Shown here piece by piece: positions 33,499-42,546 of a DNA stretch of 64,000 bases. A program made the position numbers and the translations under genes. The stretch's first letter is position 1. Every line of letters starts with the position of its first letter. This DNA comes from CAXBNB01 sp040151475 (GTDB taxonomy: Bacteria; Bacteroidota; Bacteroidia; Cytophagales; Cyclobacteriaceae). The notes under the pieces are model-generated. The model was not told the origin of the DNA and did not search any database. It worked only from the letters and a program-made list of their open reading frames with translations. The stretch spans positions 62,001 to 126,000 of the forward strand of contig NZ_JBDKWG010000150.1 in the NCBI RefSeq assembly GCF_040151475.1. Direction: 5' to 3'.

Positions 33499-35841
33499 AT
33501 GAACAAACAGTCTTTAACTTCATTTTGCTGTTCTGTGGTCTTTTTTCTTTGTTTGATTGTTTTCATTGGCTGGCAATTTGATATACCGTTCCTTACCAAC
33601 ATACTTCCCGGTTCGCCGGCAACTACTCCACTAACTGCGTTTTTGTTGGTTCTGATTTCTGTTTCCCTTTTGTTATCTACTCCATCAATTTCCGCTTTAT
33701 GGCTAAAAAGGTTAGGGATGGTAATCTGCGTAACCGTAGGTCTATTTTCTCTTTGGCTTCTAATTAAATACTTGTTGGGTTTTTCACCTGATATAGAGTC
33801 GGTTTTTTATGAAGATGCTATGAAATTACGTTATCCGGTATTTCAAGGGCGTCCGTCTCTGCGAACACTGATTTCTGCGTTGTTGATTTCATCTACTATT
33901 GGTTTGTCCTTTTTTTACAAAAAAAAGCAAAGGGTTGTTCATGTTTTGGCATTAGTAAGCTGGATCATTCCCTGGCTGACCCTTTTTGGTTATGCCAGTT
34001 TAAACAATCCATTTTACGAATTTCCCAATGCATCCCAGGTAGGGATGTCTCCAATAACTGCTATTTGTTTTTTGTTACTTACTATAGGTGTTTTTGGGCT
34101 AGATCCGAAGCATGGAATCATTAATTTTTTGAAATCCAGTCCATTAGGAAATCGCGTCGTGCGCATACTTTTACCTATTTCAGTATTTGCTCCTTTGGTA
34201 TTTAGCTGGTTAGTCCTTTATGCCAATAACAGAGGGTTCTTTGAGAATATTTCAGTTATATCAGTAGATTGGGCATTTACCAGTTTAATTTTCATTGGTA
34301 TGGTACTTTTGGCTGGCTACTTTATAACAGATCGTGATGCAAAATTGAAAGAGTCTGAAAATCAGTATCATAGATTAGTGGAAGACGTTCAGGACTATTC
34401 AATTATTATGTTAGATATCACAGGAAAGGTGGTGTCCTGGAACAAGGGAGCAGAGAGCATAAAAGGTTATAAAGAAAGCGAAATAATAGGTCAGCATTTC
34501 TCGGTTTTCTATACTGAAGAAGACAAACAAGCCAATCGGCCAGATAGTTTACTAAATGAAGCACTTAGAAATGTACGAGTGGAAGATGAAGGCTGGAGAT
34601 TAAGAAAAAACGGTAATCCTTTCTGGGCCAATGTAGTTATTACGGCTATTTTTGACCAAAACAAAAAACATGTCGGTTTTTCGAAAGTGACTCGGGATCA
34701 GACTTTGAAAAAGAGTTTTCAAGAGAAAATAGAAGTATCTGAAAGGCATTTTAGGCAGTTTCTGGAATCAGCTCCGGATGCAATGATTATTGCCAATGCA
34801 GAAGGAAAAATTGTATATTCCAATCTGCAGGCTCATAAATTATTTGGTTATTCTAAAGAAGAATTTTTGGTCAATAATGTGGAAGAACTGATGCCGGGAA
34901 ACTTCAGGAGTAACCATCAAAAACATAGAAGTGAATACATGATCTCACCAAAAGTACGTATGATGGGTACTGGCATGGAATTAAAAGGGTTGAAAAAAGA
35001 TGGTACCGAGTTTCCTATTGAGATTGCGTTAAGTCCTATTATGACCGAGGAAGGGCTACTTGTATCTGCTGCAATTCGGGATATAACAGTAGCAAAAAGA
35101 GCCCATGAAGAAATAGAACTTCTCAATAGCACTCTTGAGAAGAGGGCAGAAGAAATACTGGCCAGCAATAAAGAGCTTGAGGCATTTAGCTATTCTGTTT
35201 CTCACGATCTGAGAGCTCCTTTGCGAGCTATTGCTGGTTTTAGCAACAAGTTGCTCAGAAAACATTCTGACAATCTGGATGATGAGGGAAAACGGGTAGT
35301 AGATGTTATACTTAAAAATACTTATAGAATGGGGCAATTAATTGATGACATATTGATGTTTTCAAGGTTGAATCGAACGAATATCTCTTTTACCCCACTT
35401 GATCTCCAATTATTGTTTAAGGAAGCTTATCAAAATCTTATTCAAGCAGAGAACAGCAAAAGAGATATTGAGTTTAATGTGAGTACATTGCCTCTCATAA
35501 AAGGAGACAGATCTACTATGATGCAGGCAATTACCAACCTGGTATCAAATGCCCTTAAATATACCAGGCCTAGACAAAAGACTGTTATTAATATAGGTTA
35601 TTTGGAAAAGGAAGGTGAAATCACTATTTTTATAAAGGATAATGGAGTGGGGTTTGACGACCGGCACATAGACAAACTCTTTGGAGTTTTTCAGAGGCTT
35701 CATAATGATGATGAGTTTGAAGGCACAGGAGTTGGACTGGCAATAGTTCAGCGTGTGCTCCATAGGCATCTCGGTAAAATATGGGCAGAAGGCAAAATTG
35801 ATCAGGGAGCAACATTCTATTTTCAAATACCAACAATTTAA
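33499..35841 (+). CDS. Membrane PAS sensor histidine kinase (phytochrome-like kinase core)
   Basis: A 780-residue kinase. About eight hydrophobic segments fill the first 275 residues, forming a multi-helix membrane sensor of a kind I cannot assign. Two PAS domains follow (about 290-405 and 415-535), the first with FSVFYTEEDK and WRLRKNGNPFWANV. Then come a HisKA domain with His569 in SVSHDLRAPLRAI, and the ATPase (NLVSNALKYT, DNGVGFD, GTGVGLAIV). The kinase core and the following Rcp1-like receiver resemble bacteriophytochrome pairs, but no bilin-binding GAF domain is present. The ATG at 33499 is chosen because it precedes the first membrane helix. It heads a five-gene signalling operon. Confidence 0.88.
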   Translation: MNKQSLTSFCCSVVFFLCLIVFIGWQFDIPFLTNILPGSPATTPLTAFLLVLISVSLLLSTPSISALWLKRLGMVICVTVGLFSLWLLIKYLLGFSPDIESVFYEDAMKLRYPVFQGRPSLRTLISALLISSTIGLSFFYKKKQRVVHVLALVSWIIPWLTLFGYASLNNPFYEFPNASQVGMSPITAICFLLLTIGVFGLDPKHGIINFLKSSPLGNRVVRILLPISVFAPLVFSWLVLYANNRGFFENISVISVDWAFTSLIFIGMVLLAGYFITDRDAKLKESENQYHRLVEDVQDYSIIMLDITGKVVSWNKGAESIKGYKESEIIGQHFSVFYTEEDKQANRPDSLLNEALRNVRVEDEGWRLRKNGNPFWANVVITAIFDQNKKHVGFSKVTRDQTLKKSFQEKIEVSERHFRQFLESAPDAMIIANAEGKIVYSNLQAHKLFGYSKEEFLVNNVEELMPGNFRSNHQKHRSEYMISPKVRMMGTGMELKGLKKDGTEFPIEIALSPIMTEEGLLVSAAIRDITVAKRAHEEIELLNSTLEKRAEEILASNKELEAFSYSVSHDLRAPLRAIAGFSNKLLRKHSDNLDDEGKRVVDVILKNTYRMGQLIDDILMFSRLNRTNISFTPLDLQLLFKEAYQNLIQAENSKRDIEFNVSTLPLIKGDRSTMMQAITNLVSNALKYTRPRQKTVINIGYLEKEGEITIFIKDNGVGFDDRHIDKLFGVFQRLHNDDEFEGTGVGLAIVQRVLHRHLGKIWAEGKIDQGATFYFQIPTI

Positions 35842-35852
35842 CTTGCTTATTT

Positions 35853-36296
35853 ATGGAAGCCCAACAATACATTGAAGTATTACTTATTGAAGACAGGTTC
35901 GAAGATGCTGAACTGGCGATAGATTCCTTACGGGAAGGAGGATTAATTAACCAGATCAAATTACTAAAAGATGGACAAGAAGCATTAGATTATTTATTCG
36001 CAGAAGGGAGTTATGAAGATGTTTCTCCTGGACTACCTAAGCTTATCTTTTTGGACTTAAAATTACCCAAAGTAAGTGGGATGGAGGTTCTTAAGAGACT
36101 TAAAACGTCTGAGAAGCATAAGCACGTACCGGTTGTGGTATTGACTTCATCGAAAGAGGATATTGATATAGAAAAGGCTTATGACTTGGGTGCCAACAGC
36201 TATATTGTAAAGCCGGTTGATTTTGATAATTTTTCAAATGCCGTGCGGCAGGTTGGGTTATATTGGGTTGTATTGAATACGTCACCTAACAGTTGA
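35853..36296 (+). CDS. Single-domain response regulator, Rcp1-like
   Basis: A 147-residue protein consisting only of a receiver: acidic pair in LLIEDRFEDAE, phospho-acceptor Asp in LIFLDLKLPKVSG, switch Thr in VVVLTSSKE, Lys in YIVKPVD. The inserted loop before the phospho-Asp strand (LFAEGSYEDVSPGLP) is typical of Rcp1-type regulators partnered with phytochrome-like kinases. It starts 11 bases after the membrane kinase, so it is most likely its direct phosphate acceptor. With no output domain it would relay to another protein in the operon. Confidence 0.9.
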   Translation: MEAQQYIEVLLIEDRFEDAELAIDSLREGGLINQIKLLKDGQEALDYLFAEGSYEDVSPGLPKLIFLDLKLPKVSGMEVLKRLKTSEKHKHVPVVVLTSSKEDIDIEKAYDLGANSYIVKPVDFDNFSNAVRQVGLYWVVLNTSPNS

Positions 36297-36302
36297 ATTG
36301 CT

Positions 36303-36890
36303 ATGACTGATGAGGTTTTTGACCTATATAAAACCATTAAAGTTCTTATTCTTGAAGACCTTCCTGAAGATGCCGAACTTATGAAAAGCGAATTAGAAAA
36401 CGAGGGTTTCATAGTAGATTCTAGAGTGGTTAGTGATGCCGTAGCATTCGAAAGTACCCTGGAACACTTTAAGCCTGAAGTTATCCTTGCAGATTATAAA
36501 TTACCAAAGACTTCCGGTCTGGAAGCTTTGATGATTGCCCAAAGAAAGGCTCCTGATGTACCATTTGTTTTTGTGACGGGAACTATTGGAGAGGAAATAG
36601 CAGCTGAAACCATTTTAAACGGAGCTTCCGGCTTGCTGTTAAAAAAGAATATCAGCAAGTTACCCAAAATGATAAATGACTTGTTATCATCTAAATCAAA
36701 GATAAATCACCAACCTAATAGTGTTTTAGGAATAGACAGCCGAATACAGAAAAACCTTGAAGCACTTAATAGGATACAAGCATTTATAAAGAAAAGGAAA
36801 AAGGTCGGCGAAATCTCAGAAGATTTAAAACTGACGATTAGTCAATTAAAAAGTATTCAGGATGACTTGAAAGAGCAAAACAGACAATAA
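36303..36890 (+). CDS. Response regulator with C-terminal coiled helix
   Basis: A 195-residue protein with a receiver (acidic pair in LILEDLPEDAE, Asp in VILADYKLPKTSG, switch Thr in FVTGTIGEE, Lys in LLLKKNI) and a C-terminal 50-residue charged helical tail that could form a coiled coil. In related proteins this receiver type precedes kinases, and the next gene is a kinase fusion beginning 2 bases later, so this may be its separated receiver module. It lies 6 bases after the Rcp1-like gene. No DNA-binding domain is present. Confidence 0.88.
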   Translation: MTDEVFDLYKTIKVLILEDLPEDAELMKSELENEGFIVDSRVVSDAVAFESTLEHFKPEVILADYKLPKTSGLEALMIAQRKAPDVPFVFVTGTIGEEIAAETILNGASGLLLKKNISKLPKMINDLLSSKSKINHQPNSVLGIDSRIQKNLEALNRIQAFIKKRKKVGEISEDLKLTISQLKSIQDDLKEQNRQ

Positions 36891-36892
36891 TA

Positions 36893-39800
36893 GTGATAAA
36901 AAGAAGTCCTAATCAAGATCAGGTACTAAAAATTGACGAAAGTATTCCGGAAGCGAGCAAATATATTGTTGGTATAGGGAGTTCTGCCGGAGGATTGGAA
37001 GCTATCAATTCATTTTTTGAAAAAGTACCAAAGGACTCAGGTTTAAGTTTTGTTCTTATTCAACATCTCTCAAGGGATTACAAATCCAAGATGCCTGAAT
37101 TACTCGCCAAACATACCGAGTTGAAAATCGATATGGTAATTAACCCCACTGTTGTTCAACCCAACTATATATATACTGTTCCTACTGATAAGAATATTAC
37201 AATATCTAAAGGCATACTGTACCTGGAAGATCGAGATGATTCAAAAACATTAAATCTACCGATCAATATTTTTTTTAAATCATTGGCTGAAGACCAGAAA
37301 GCTCGTGCCATTGGGGTGATTTTATCCGGTACCGGAAGCGATGGTACACTAGGGATAAAATCCATTAAGGAAAATGGTGGCATGGTTATAGCACAGGATT
37401 TTCAAACAGCTGCGTTTGATAGTATGCCCAAAAATGCAATAGGTACAGGTTTGGTAGATTTTATTTTACACCCGGCACAAATGCCAGAAACTATTGTACA
37501 ATATGTCAAACATCCCTTTGTCAAACACCATTTTGATGAAAATGATGTTAGCAAAGGGGATGAAATCAATCAAATTTTAGTAATACTTCATCAAAAAACG
37601 AACATGGATTTTCGGTTGTATAAAAAAACAACGGTTGTTCGTCGGATTGAGCGTAGGATGAGTGTTCGCAATATCTTAAGCTGCGAACTGTACTTAAAGT
37701 ATTTGATGAACAATCCCGAAGAAATAGATTTATTGGGCAATGAAATACTCATAGGTGTTACTGGTTTTTTTAGGGATAGTAAAGCTTTTGATACTCTGGA
37801 CAAGGAAATTTTAGCCAGGCTTGTTAGACAAAAACAAATCCGCATTTGGGTAGCTGGTTGTTCAACCGGACAAGAAGTCTATTCAATAGCGATATTGCTA
37901 AAGGAGCATTTTCACAGTCTAAAAAAAGAAATACCGACAAAAATATTTGCTACTGATATTGATCAAAGGGCTATAGATAAAGCTCGTAAAGGTGTTTACA
38001 CAGAGACGGTTCAGGAAGAAGTTTCTGAACATTTGTTGAACAGGTATTTTACCAAATCGGATGATACCTATACAGTATTAAAAGAGCTAAGAGAAATGGT
38101 CATTTTTGCAAGGCACGATATATCAAAAGATCCTCCTTTCAATAATATTGATTTGGTATTATGCCGTAACCTTCTTATTTATATCGAACCATCTCTTCAG
38201 GAAAAAATATTGTCTTTTATACATATTTCATTAAACGAAAATGGATACCTGTTTTTAGGTACAAGTGAGTCGCTAGGTACCTTTGCCAGATTTTTTGATG
38301 AAACACATAAAAAGTATAAAATATATAAAAATAAGGCGATAAACCGCACTGTGGATATACATAATTTATATCCATTTGAACACAGGAAAAAAGAGGTTGC
38401 GAGTAAAGAACATCCGGGCGATCATCAGTTACGTACGCTTTCGGAATCAAAAATTATCAGCAACTTCAAAGACACAATGTTGGAAGACCTTGTCCCACCT
38501 ACTGTTATTATCAATGAAAATCTGGATGTGGTTCATGTGGCAGGTGAGATTAATAAATTCGTACAACTGCCTAAAAAGCAATTGACTTTGAATCTGTTAA
38601 AAATGATAGATGAGCAGTTGTATGTTCCTGTCAGCAATATAATATCCAGAGTCAAAAGTCAAAAGAAAAGAATATTTTCTGCGCCTATTAATTTTGAGAA
38701 TGGTACTGTAACGCTAATCAAAATAATTGCAAAGTTGTATACTGAGCCTGTTGGGAAACACAATTACATTATTCTTAGCTTCATAGAAGCTACAACGAAA
38801 GTTAAATCCTCTGGAAGAACAACAAAGGAAATTGATCTGACTAAGGAAAGAAACCTGCATATACGAAGGCTTGAAGATGAACTTAAGGAAACCAAGGAAT
38901 ACCTGCGATCCACTATAGAAGAGCTTGAAACTTCATATGAGGACCTGCAGGCTACCAACGAAGAGTTGATTGCAGCCAATGAGGAGTTGCAAAGTGGTAA
39001 TGAGGAGTTGCAAAGCGTAAACGAAGAACTGTACACAGTGAATAGTGAATTTCAGGATAAACTTGAGGAAATGACAGAACTCAATGACGACCTGAACAAC
39101 TTTCTCCAAAGCACCCATATTGCCACCTTGTTTCTTGATATTGACTTAAGTGTAAAAAGGTTTACAGATGCGGTTAAACCGCTCATTAATATTACCAAAA
39201 ATGACATAGGACGATATATTGGAGACTTTAACCATACATTTTCCGACTTTGATCTTATTACTACTGCTCAAATGGTTTTGGATAATTTCAATCCCATTGA
39301 GAAAGAAGTATCTACCAAAGGCGGGCACATCTATCTCATGCGAATATTACCCTATATGACTTCAAAAAGAGAAGTATGGGGAGTAGTTTTCGTATTTGTG
39401 GATGTTAATGAGCTTAAAAAAATTGAGCAACAGCTTAAATCCAAAGCAGATGAATTGGAAATAAACAACAGTGATCTGAAGCAGTTCGCATTTTTAGCTG
39501 CCCACGACCTCAAATCACCCATTATAAATATTGAGTCACTTCTCATGTATCTGGATGAAGGTAACTATATCAAACAAAATGGTTTACCGATTTTTCGAAG
39601 GCTTAGGGATACAGTAGATCGAATGAATCGCACAATAGTTATATTGAATGAAGTTATCTCAATTAAAAAAAATCTTGACATTGATTCTGAAGAGATCAAA
39701 TTTGATGCTGCACTTCAAAATGTATTTTCTATAATAAGTGAGCAAATATCTTCGTCTAATGCCATAATACATACTGATTTTAAGCGGGTTCCTAAAATGT

Positions 39801-40150
39801 TTTTTCCTCTCGTTCATTTGGAAAATATATTCCAAAATCTGATTGAAAATTCTATTAAATACAAATCCAATGATCGCAATCCTATTATTTATATTTCGAC
39901 CAAGTCTGAAAATGGAGCTATTGTTTTGATAATATCAGACAATGGCCGGGGTATTGATCTCAACAGCTATGGAAAAAAGATTTTTAGGCTATTTCAGAGG
40001 TTTCATTTGGATGTAGAAGGAAAGGGAATTGGTTTGCATATAATAAAAACAATGATTGAAAGGTATCATGGTCGAATTGAAGTTGAGAGTTATCCTGAAG
40101 TTGGAACGACTTTTAAAATTTTCTTCGCTCCTGAATCCAACTCAGTATAA
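36893..40150 (+). CDS. CheB-CheR-PAS-histidine kinase fusion protein
   Basis: A 1085-residue fusion. Residues about 20-205 are a CheB methylesterase with triad Ser in GSSAGGLEA, His in IQHLSRDYKSKMPELL, and Asp in SGTGSDGTLG. Residues about 225-480 are a CheR methyltransferase (VTGFFRD, WVAGCSTGQEVYSIAIL, FATDIDQRAIDKAR, DLVLCRNLLIYI). A long Glu/Leu coiled coil (about 650-735) has repeated EELxxxNEEL steps. Then come a PAS-like domain, HisKA with His871 in AAHDLKSPI, and an ATPase (NLIENSIKYK, DNGRGID, GKGIGLHII). The start is GTG at 36893. Such fusions modify and phosphorylate within one chain, and their targets outside chemotaxis are poorly known; no chemoreceptor gene is present nearby. 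Confidence 0.93.
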   Translation: MIKRSPNQDQVLKIDESIPEASKYIVGIGSSAGGLEAINSFFEKVPKDSGLSFVLIQHLSRDYKSKMPELLAKHTELKIDMVINPTVVQPNYIYTVPTDKNITISKGILYLEDRDDSKTLNLPINIFFKSLAEDQKARAIGVILSGTGSDGTLGIKSIKENGGMVIAQDFQTAAFDSMPKNAIGTGLVDFILHPAQMPETIVQYVKHPFVKHHFDENDVSKGDEINQILVILHQKTNMDFRLYKKTTVVRRIERRMSVRNILSCELYLKYLMNNPEEIDLLGNEILIGVTGFFRDSKAFDTLDKEILARLVRQKQIRIWVAGCSTGQEVYSIAILLKEHFHSLKKEIPTKIFATDIDQRAIDKARKGVYTETVQEEVSEHLLNRYFTKSDDTYTVLKELREMVIFARHDISKDPPFNNIDLVLCRNLLIYIEPSLQEKILSFIHISLNENGYLFLGTSESLGTFARFFDETHKKYKIYKNKAINRTVDIHNLYPFEHRKKEVASKEHPGDHQLRTLSESKIISNFKDTMLEDLVPPTVIINENLDVVHVAGEINKFVQLPKKQLTLNLLKMIDEQLYVPVSNIISRVKSQKKRIFSAPINFENGTVTLIKIIAKLYTEPVGKHNYIILSFIEATTKVKSSGRTTKEIDLTKERNLHIRRLEDELKETKEYLRSTIEELETSYEDLQATNEELIAANEELQSGNEELQSVNEELYTVNSEFQDKLEEMTELNDDLNNFLQSTHIATLFLDIDLSVKRFTDAVKPLINITKNDIGRYIGDFNHTFSDFDLITTAQMVLDNFNPIEKEVSTKGGHIYLMRILPYMTSKREVWGVVFVFVDVNELKKIEQQLKSKADELEINNSDLKQFAFLAAHDLKSPIINIESLLMYLDEGNYIKQNGLPIFRRLRDTVDRMNRTIVILNEVISIKKNLDIDSEEIKFDAALQNVFSIISEQISSSNAIIHTDFKRVPKMFFPLVHLENIFQNLIENSIKYKSNDRNPIIYISTKSENGAIVLIISDNGRGIDLNSYGKKIFRLFQRFHLDVEGKGIGLHIIKTMIERYHGRIEVESYPEVGTTFKIFFAPESNSV

Positions 40151-40175
40151 TAACAAAGATTTTAGAAATAAAAAG

Positions 40176-40577
40176 ATGGAAAAGATTAATACTATACTAT
40201 TAGTAGATGATGATGATACAGGCAACTTTGTTACTAAGATGTTTTTTTTATCGAATAAATTGTCTGTCCAATTAGAAGTTCTTGAAAATGGAAAAGAAGC
40301 TGTGGATTATTTTGATTCACGGACAACAGACTTTCCTGATCTGGTATTGCTGGATATAAATATGCCACTTATGAATGGATTCGAATTTTTGGAATGGTAT
40401 GAGGATAATGGATTTACAGGCAAAACTAAAATTGCAATGTTTTCTTCTTCCATCAGGGAGGATGATAAGCAAAAGGCACTTCCTTTCCAGGATGTAGTGG
40501 AATATATAGAAAAGCCATTAACCCTGAGTAAATTTAAAATGATTACTGACAAATTAACTAAATCTCAGGATGACTAA
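40176..40577 (+). CDS. Single-domain response regulator
   Basis: A 133-residue receiver-only protein: acidic run LLVDDDDTGNF, phospho-acceptor Asp in LVLLDINMPLMNGF, switch Ser in IAMFSSSIRED, Lys in YIEKPLT. The ATG at 40176 is preferred; an upstream in-frame ATG at 40056 lies within the preceding gene and would add an unlikely 40 residues. It lies 25 bases after the CheB-CheR-kinase gene and is the likely terminal phosphate acceptor of the operon. The type is the common Bacteroidota standalone CheY-like regulator. Confidence 0.9.
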   Translation: MEKINTILLVDDDDTGNFVTKMFFLSNKLSVQLEVLENGKEAVDYFDSRTTDFPDLVLLDINMPLMNGFEFLEWYEDNGFTGKTKIAMFSSSIREDDKQKALPFQDVVEYIEKPLTLSKFKMITDKLTKSQDD

Positions 40578-40749
40578 TATTATGAATAAGTCATTACACT
40601 TAACTTCAATGTTATTTAAATGACCAATTAGGTTCTTGAGTCTAAGATATGCTGACTTGATTGGGGTGTTATTCACACGTTTGTCAAAAAAATAGGATTA
40701 GGCAGGAAAGCCCCCTTAGTTTTGCCATTTTGTAACAGATAAACCGGAG

Positions 40750-42051
40750 ATGGTAAAAAACCAAAAAGAGATTCTTGATAAATTGAATATAGAAAAGCTC
40801 AACCCAATGCAGGAAGAAGCGGCGATGGCAATTGAGTCTGGGGCAAATGTGTTTTTACTTTCACCAACCGGAACAGGGAAAACACTTGCGTTTTTGTTAC
40901 CAATTATTCAAAAACTTGATGAATCCAGCCAGGAAATTCAAGTGCTCATTATTGTACCAACCCGTGAATTGGCTTTACAAATTGAACTTGTAATCAGAGA
41001 GATAGGGATTGGACTTAAAGTCAATGCGGTGTATGGTGGCAGAGCCGGTTCGAAAGATAAAATGGATTTGAAACACCGTCCGGCTATTTTAGTTGGAACT
41101 CCTGGAAGGATCGCCGATCATTTTCGAAGAGAAAATTTTAAAACTTCTCATATCAGGACTCTGATACTGGACGAGTTTGACAAATCTTTAGAAATAGGGT
41201 TTGAACCCGAAATGAAAACTATAACTGAAGCATTGCTTAATGTGGAGCAAAAAATCTTTACTTCTGCCACCAAAGCTGTAAGAATTCCAGATTTTTTGAT
41301 GACACAAAATGAAGTAACCATTGATTATTTGGAGAATGAACCTTCTCAGCTAAAGCTTAAGCGGATAGTTTCTCCAACTAAAGACAAGCTTCAAACACTC
41401 ATTGAAACGCTTGGTCATATTGGTAATCAGCCGGGGATTATCTTCTGCAATTTCAAAGATACTATTCAGTTGGTAAGCGATCATTTGTATGATCATGGCA
41501 TTGGGCATGGGTGTTTCTATGGAGATATGGACCAAAAAGACAGGGAAAGAGCCCTGATCAAATTTCGTAATGGTACACATCAGCTCTTGGTAGCTACAGA
41601 CCTGGCTGCCAGAGGTATTGATGTTTCTAATCTGGCGTTTATTATTCACTATCAATTGCCACAAAGTGCTAAGGAATTTACTCATAGAAATGGCAGGACG
41701 GCCCGAATGAATACGGAAGGAACTGCATTTCTGCTTCAGTGGGAAAACGAATATCTTCCGGACTTTGCCAAGGAGGTAGAGTTGGAGTACATAGTACCAA
41801 GCCTACTTCCCAATCCTTCAATTTGGAAAACCTTGTTTGTTTCCGGAGGGCGAAAAGATAAAATATCCAAAGGAGATATTGCAGGTGTATTTTTCAAGCA
41901 GGCACAGCTGGACAAAACTGAATTGGGAGTGATAGAAATCAAGCAGGATTGCGCCTTTGTAGCCGTTCATTCGTCTAAAGTGAAAGTTGTGATTCAAAAG
42001 CTTGACAATACCAGGATCAAAAAGAAAAAGGTGAGAATTATGGTGATTTGA
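40750..42051 (+). CDS. DEAD-box-family RNA helicase with DbpA-like C-terminus
   Basis: A 433-residue ATP-dependent RNA helicase. Motifs seen are the Q-like NPMQEEA, Walker A SPTGTGKT (38-45), PTRELALQ, GTPGR, motif II as DEFD (141-144) rather than DEAD, SAT (172-174), and, in the second domain, LVATDLAARGID and HRNGRTAR. The C-terminal about 70 residues look like a DbpA-type RNA-binding fold (KGDIAGVFFKQAQLDKTELGVIEI), which in E. coli directs DbpA to 23S rRNA. A role in large-subunit assembly is inferred from that. The Phe in motif II keeps the catalytic Asp-Glu. It is monocistronic. Confidence 0.9.
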   Translation: MVKNQKEILDKLNIEKLNPMQEEAAMAIESGANVFLLSPTGTGKTLAFLLPIIQKLDESSQEIQVLIIVPTRELALQIELVIREIGIGLKVNAVYGGRAGSKDKMDLKHRPAILVGTPGRIADHFRRENFKTSHIRTLILDEFDKSLEIGFEPEMKTITEALLNVEQKIFTSATKAVRIPDFLMTQNEVTIDYLENEPSQLKLKRIVSPTKDKLQTLIETLGHIGNQPGIIFCNFKDTIQLVSDHLYDHGIGHGCFYGDMDQKDRERALIKFRNGTHQLLVATDLAARGIDVSNLAFIIHYQLPQSAKEFTHRNGRTARMNTEGTAFLLQWENEYLPDFAKEVELEYIVPSLLPNPSIWKTLFVSGGRKDKISKGDIAGVFFKQAQLDKTELGVIEIKQDCAFVAVHSSKVKVVIQKLDNTRIKKKKVRIMVI

Positions 42052-42255
42052 TTTATAGCCTTTGTAAAAAATGGGTGAATATTTTATTGATAATCATTAG
42101 GTTCTCTATTTTTTCGTGTCGGTATTTTTAATCTGATTTACCATTCAAAATGGTTCATTATGGAAATATATGCCTCCGGTTTCATAAACTTTATAAACAT
42201 AATTTAACTTCATATAGATGGCAAGTTCTATATTTACCACCCTAAACTTGAATAT

Positions 42256-42513
42256 ATGAATTGGGCAGAAATTGCAGGTCACTTAGGTGCTGTTTTAAGT
42301 AGTATAACTTTTATACCACAGGTATGGAAAGCCTGGCAAACGAAGAGTGTCAAAGATTTGAGTATTTATATGGTTATCATTGTTTTTTGCAGCACGATTA
42401 TATGGCTCATTTACGGTTTTTCTTTTTCATTGTGGCCAGTGGTAATTGCAAACTCCGTTATTTTGATATTGAGTACAATGTTGTTGTTTTTTAAACTGAC
42501 CTTCCCAAAATAA
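42256..42513 (+). CDS. SemiSWEET sugar transporter
   Basis: An 85-residue membrane protein with three helices, the size of a bacterial SemiSWEET (half of a SWEET/MtN3 transporter), which works as a dimer to let sugars across the membrane. The PQ-loop motif is in ITFIPQVWKAWQTKSVKDLS, and the second helix holds the conserved CSTIIWLIYG segment. It is monocistronic and convergent with moaA, 33 bases between stops. The substrate cannot be told from sequence. Confidence 0.9.
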   Translation: MNWAEIAGHLGAVLSSITFIPQVWKAWQTKSVKDLSIYMVIIVFCSTIIWLIYGFSFSLWPVVIANSVILILSTMLLFFKLTFPK

Positions 42514-42546
42514 TTTAATCAGGTTAAGGCCTAACATTTACTGTCT

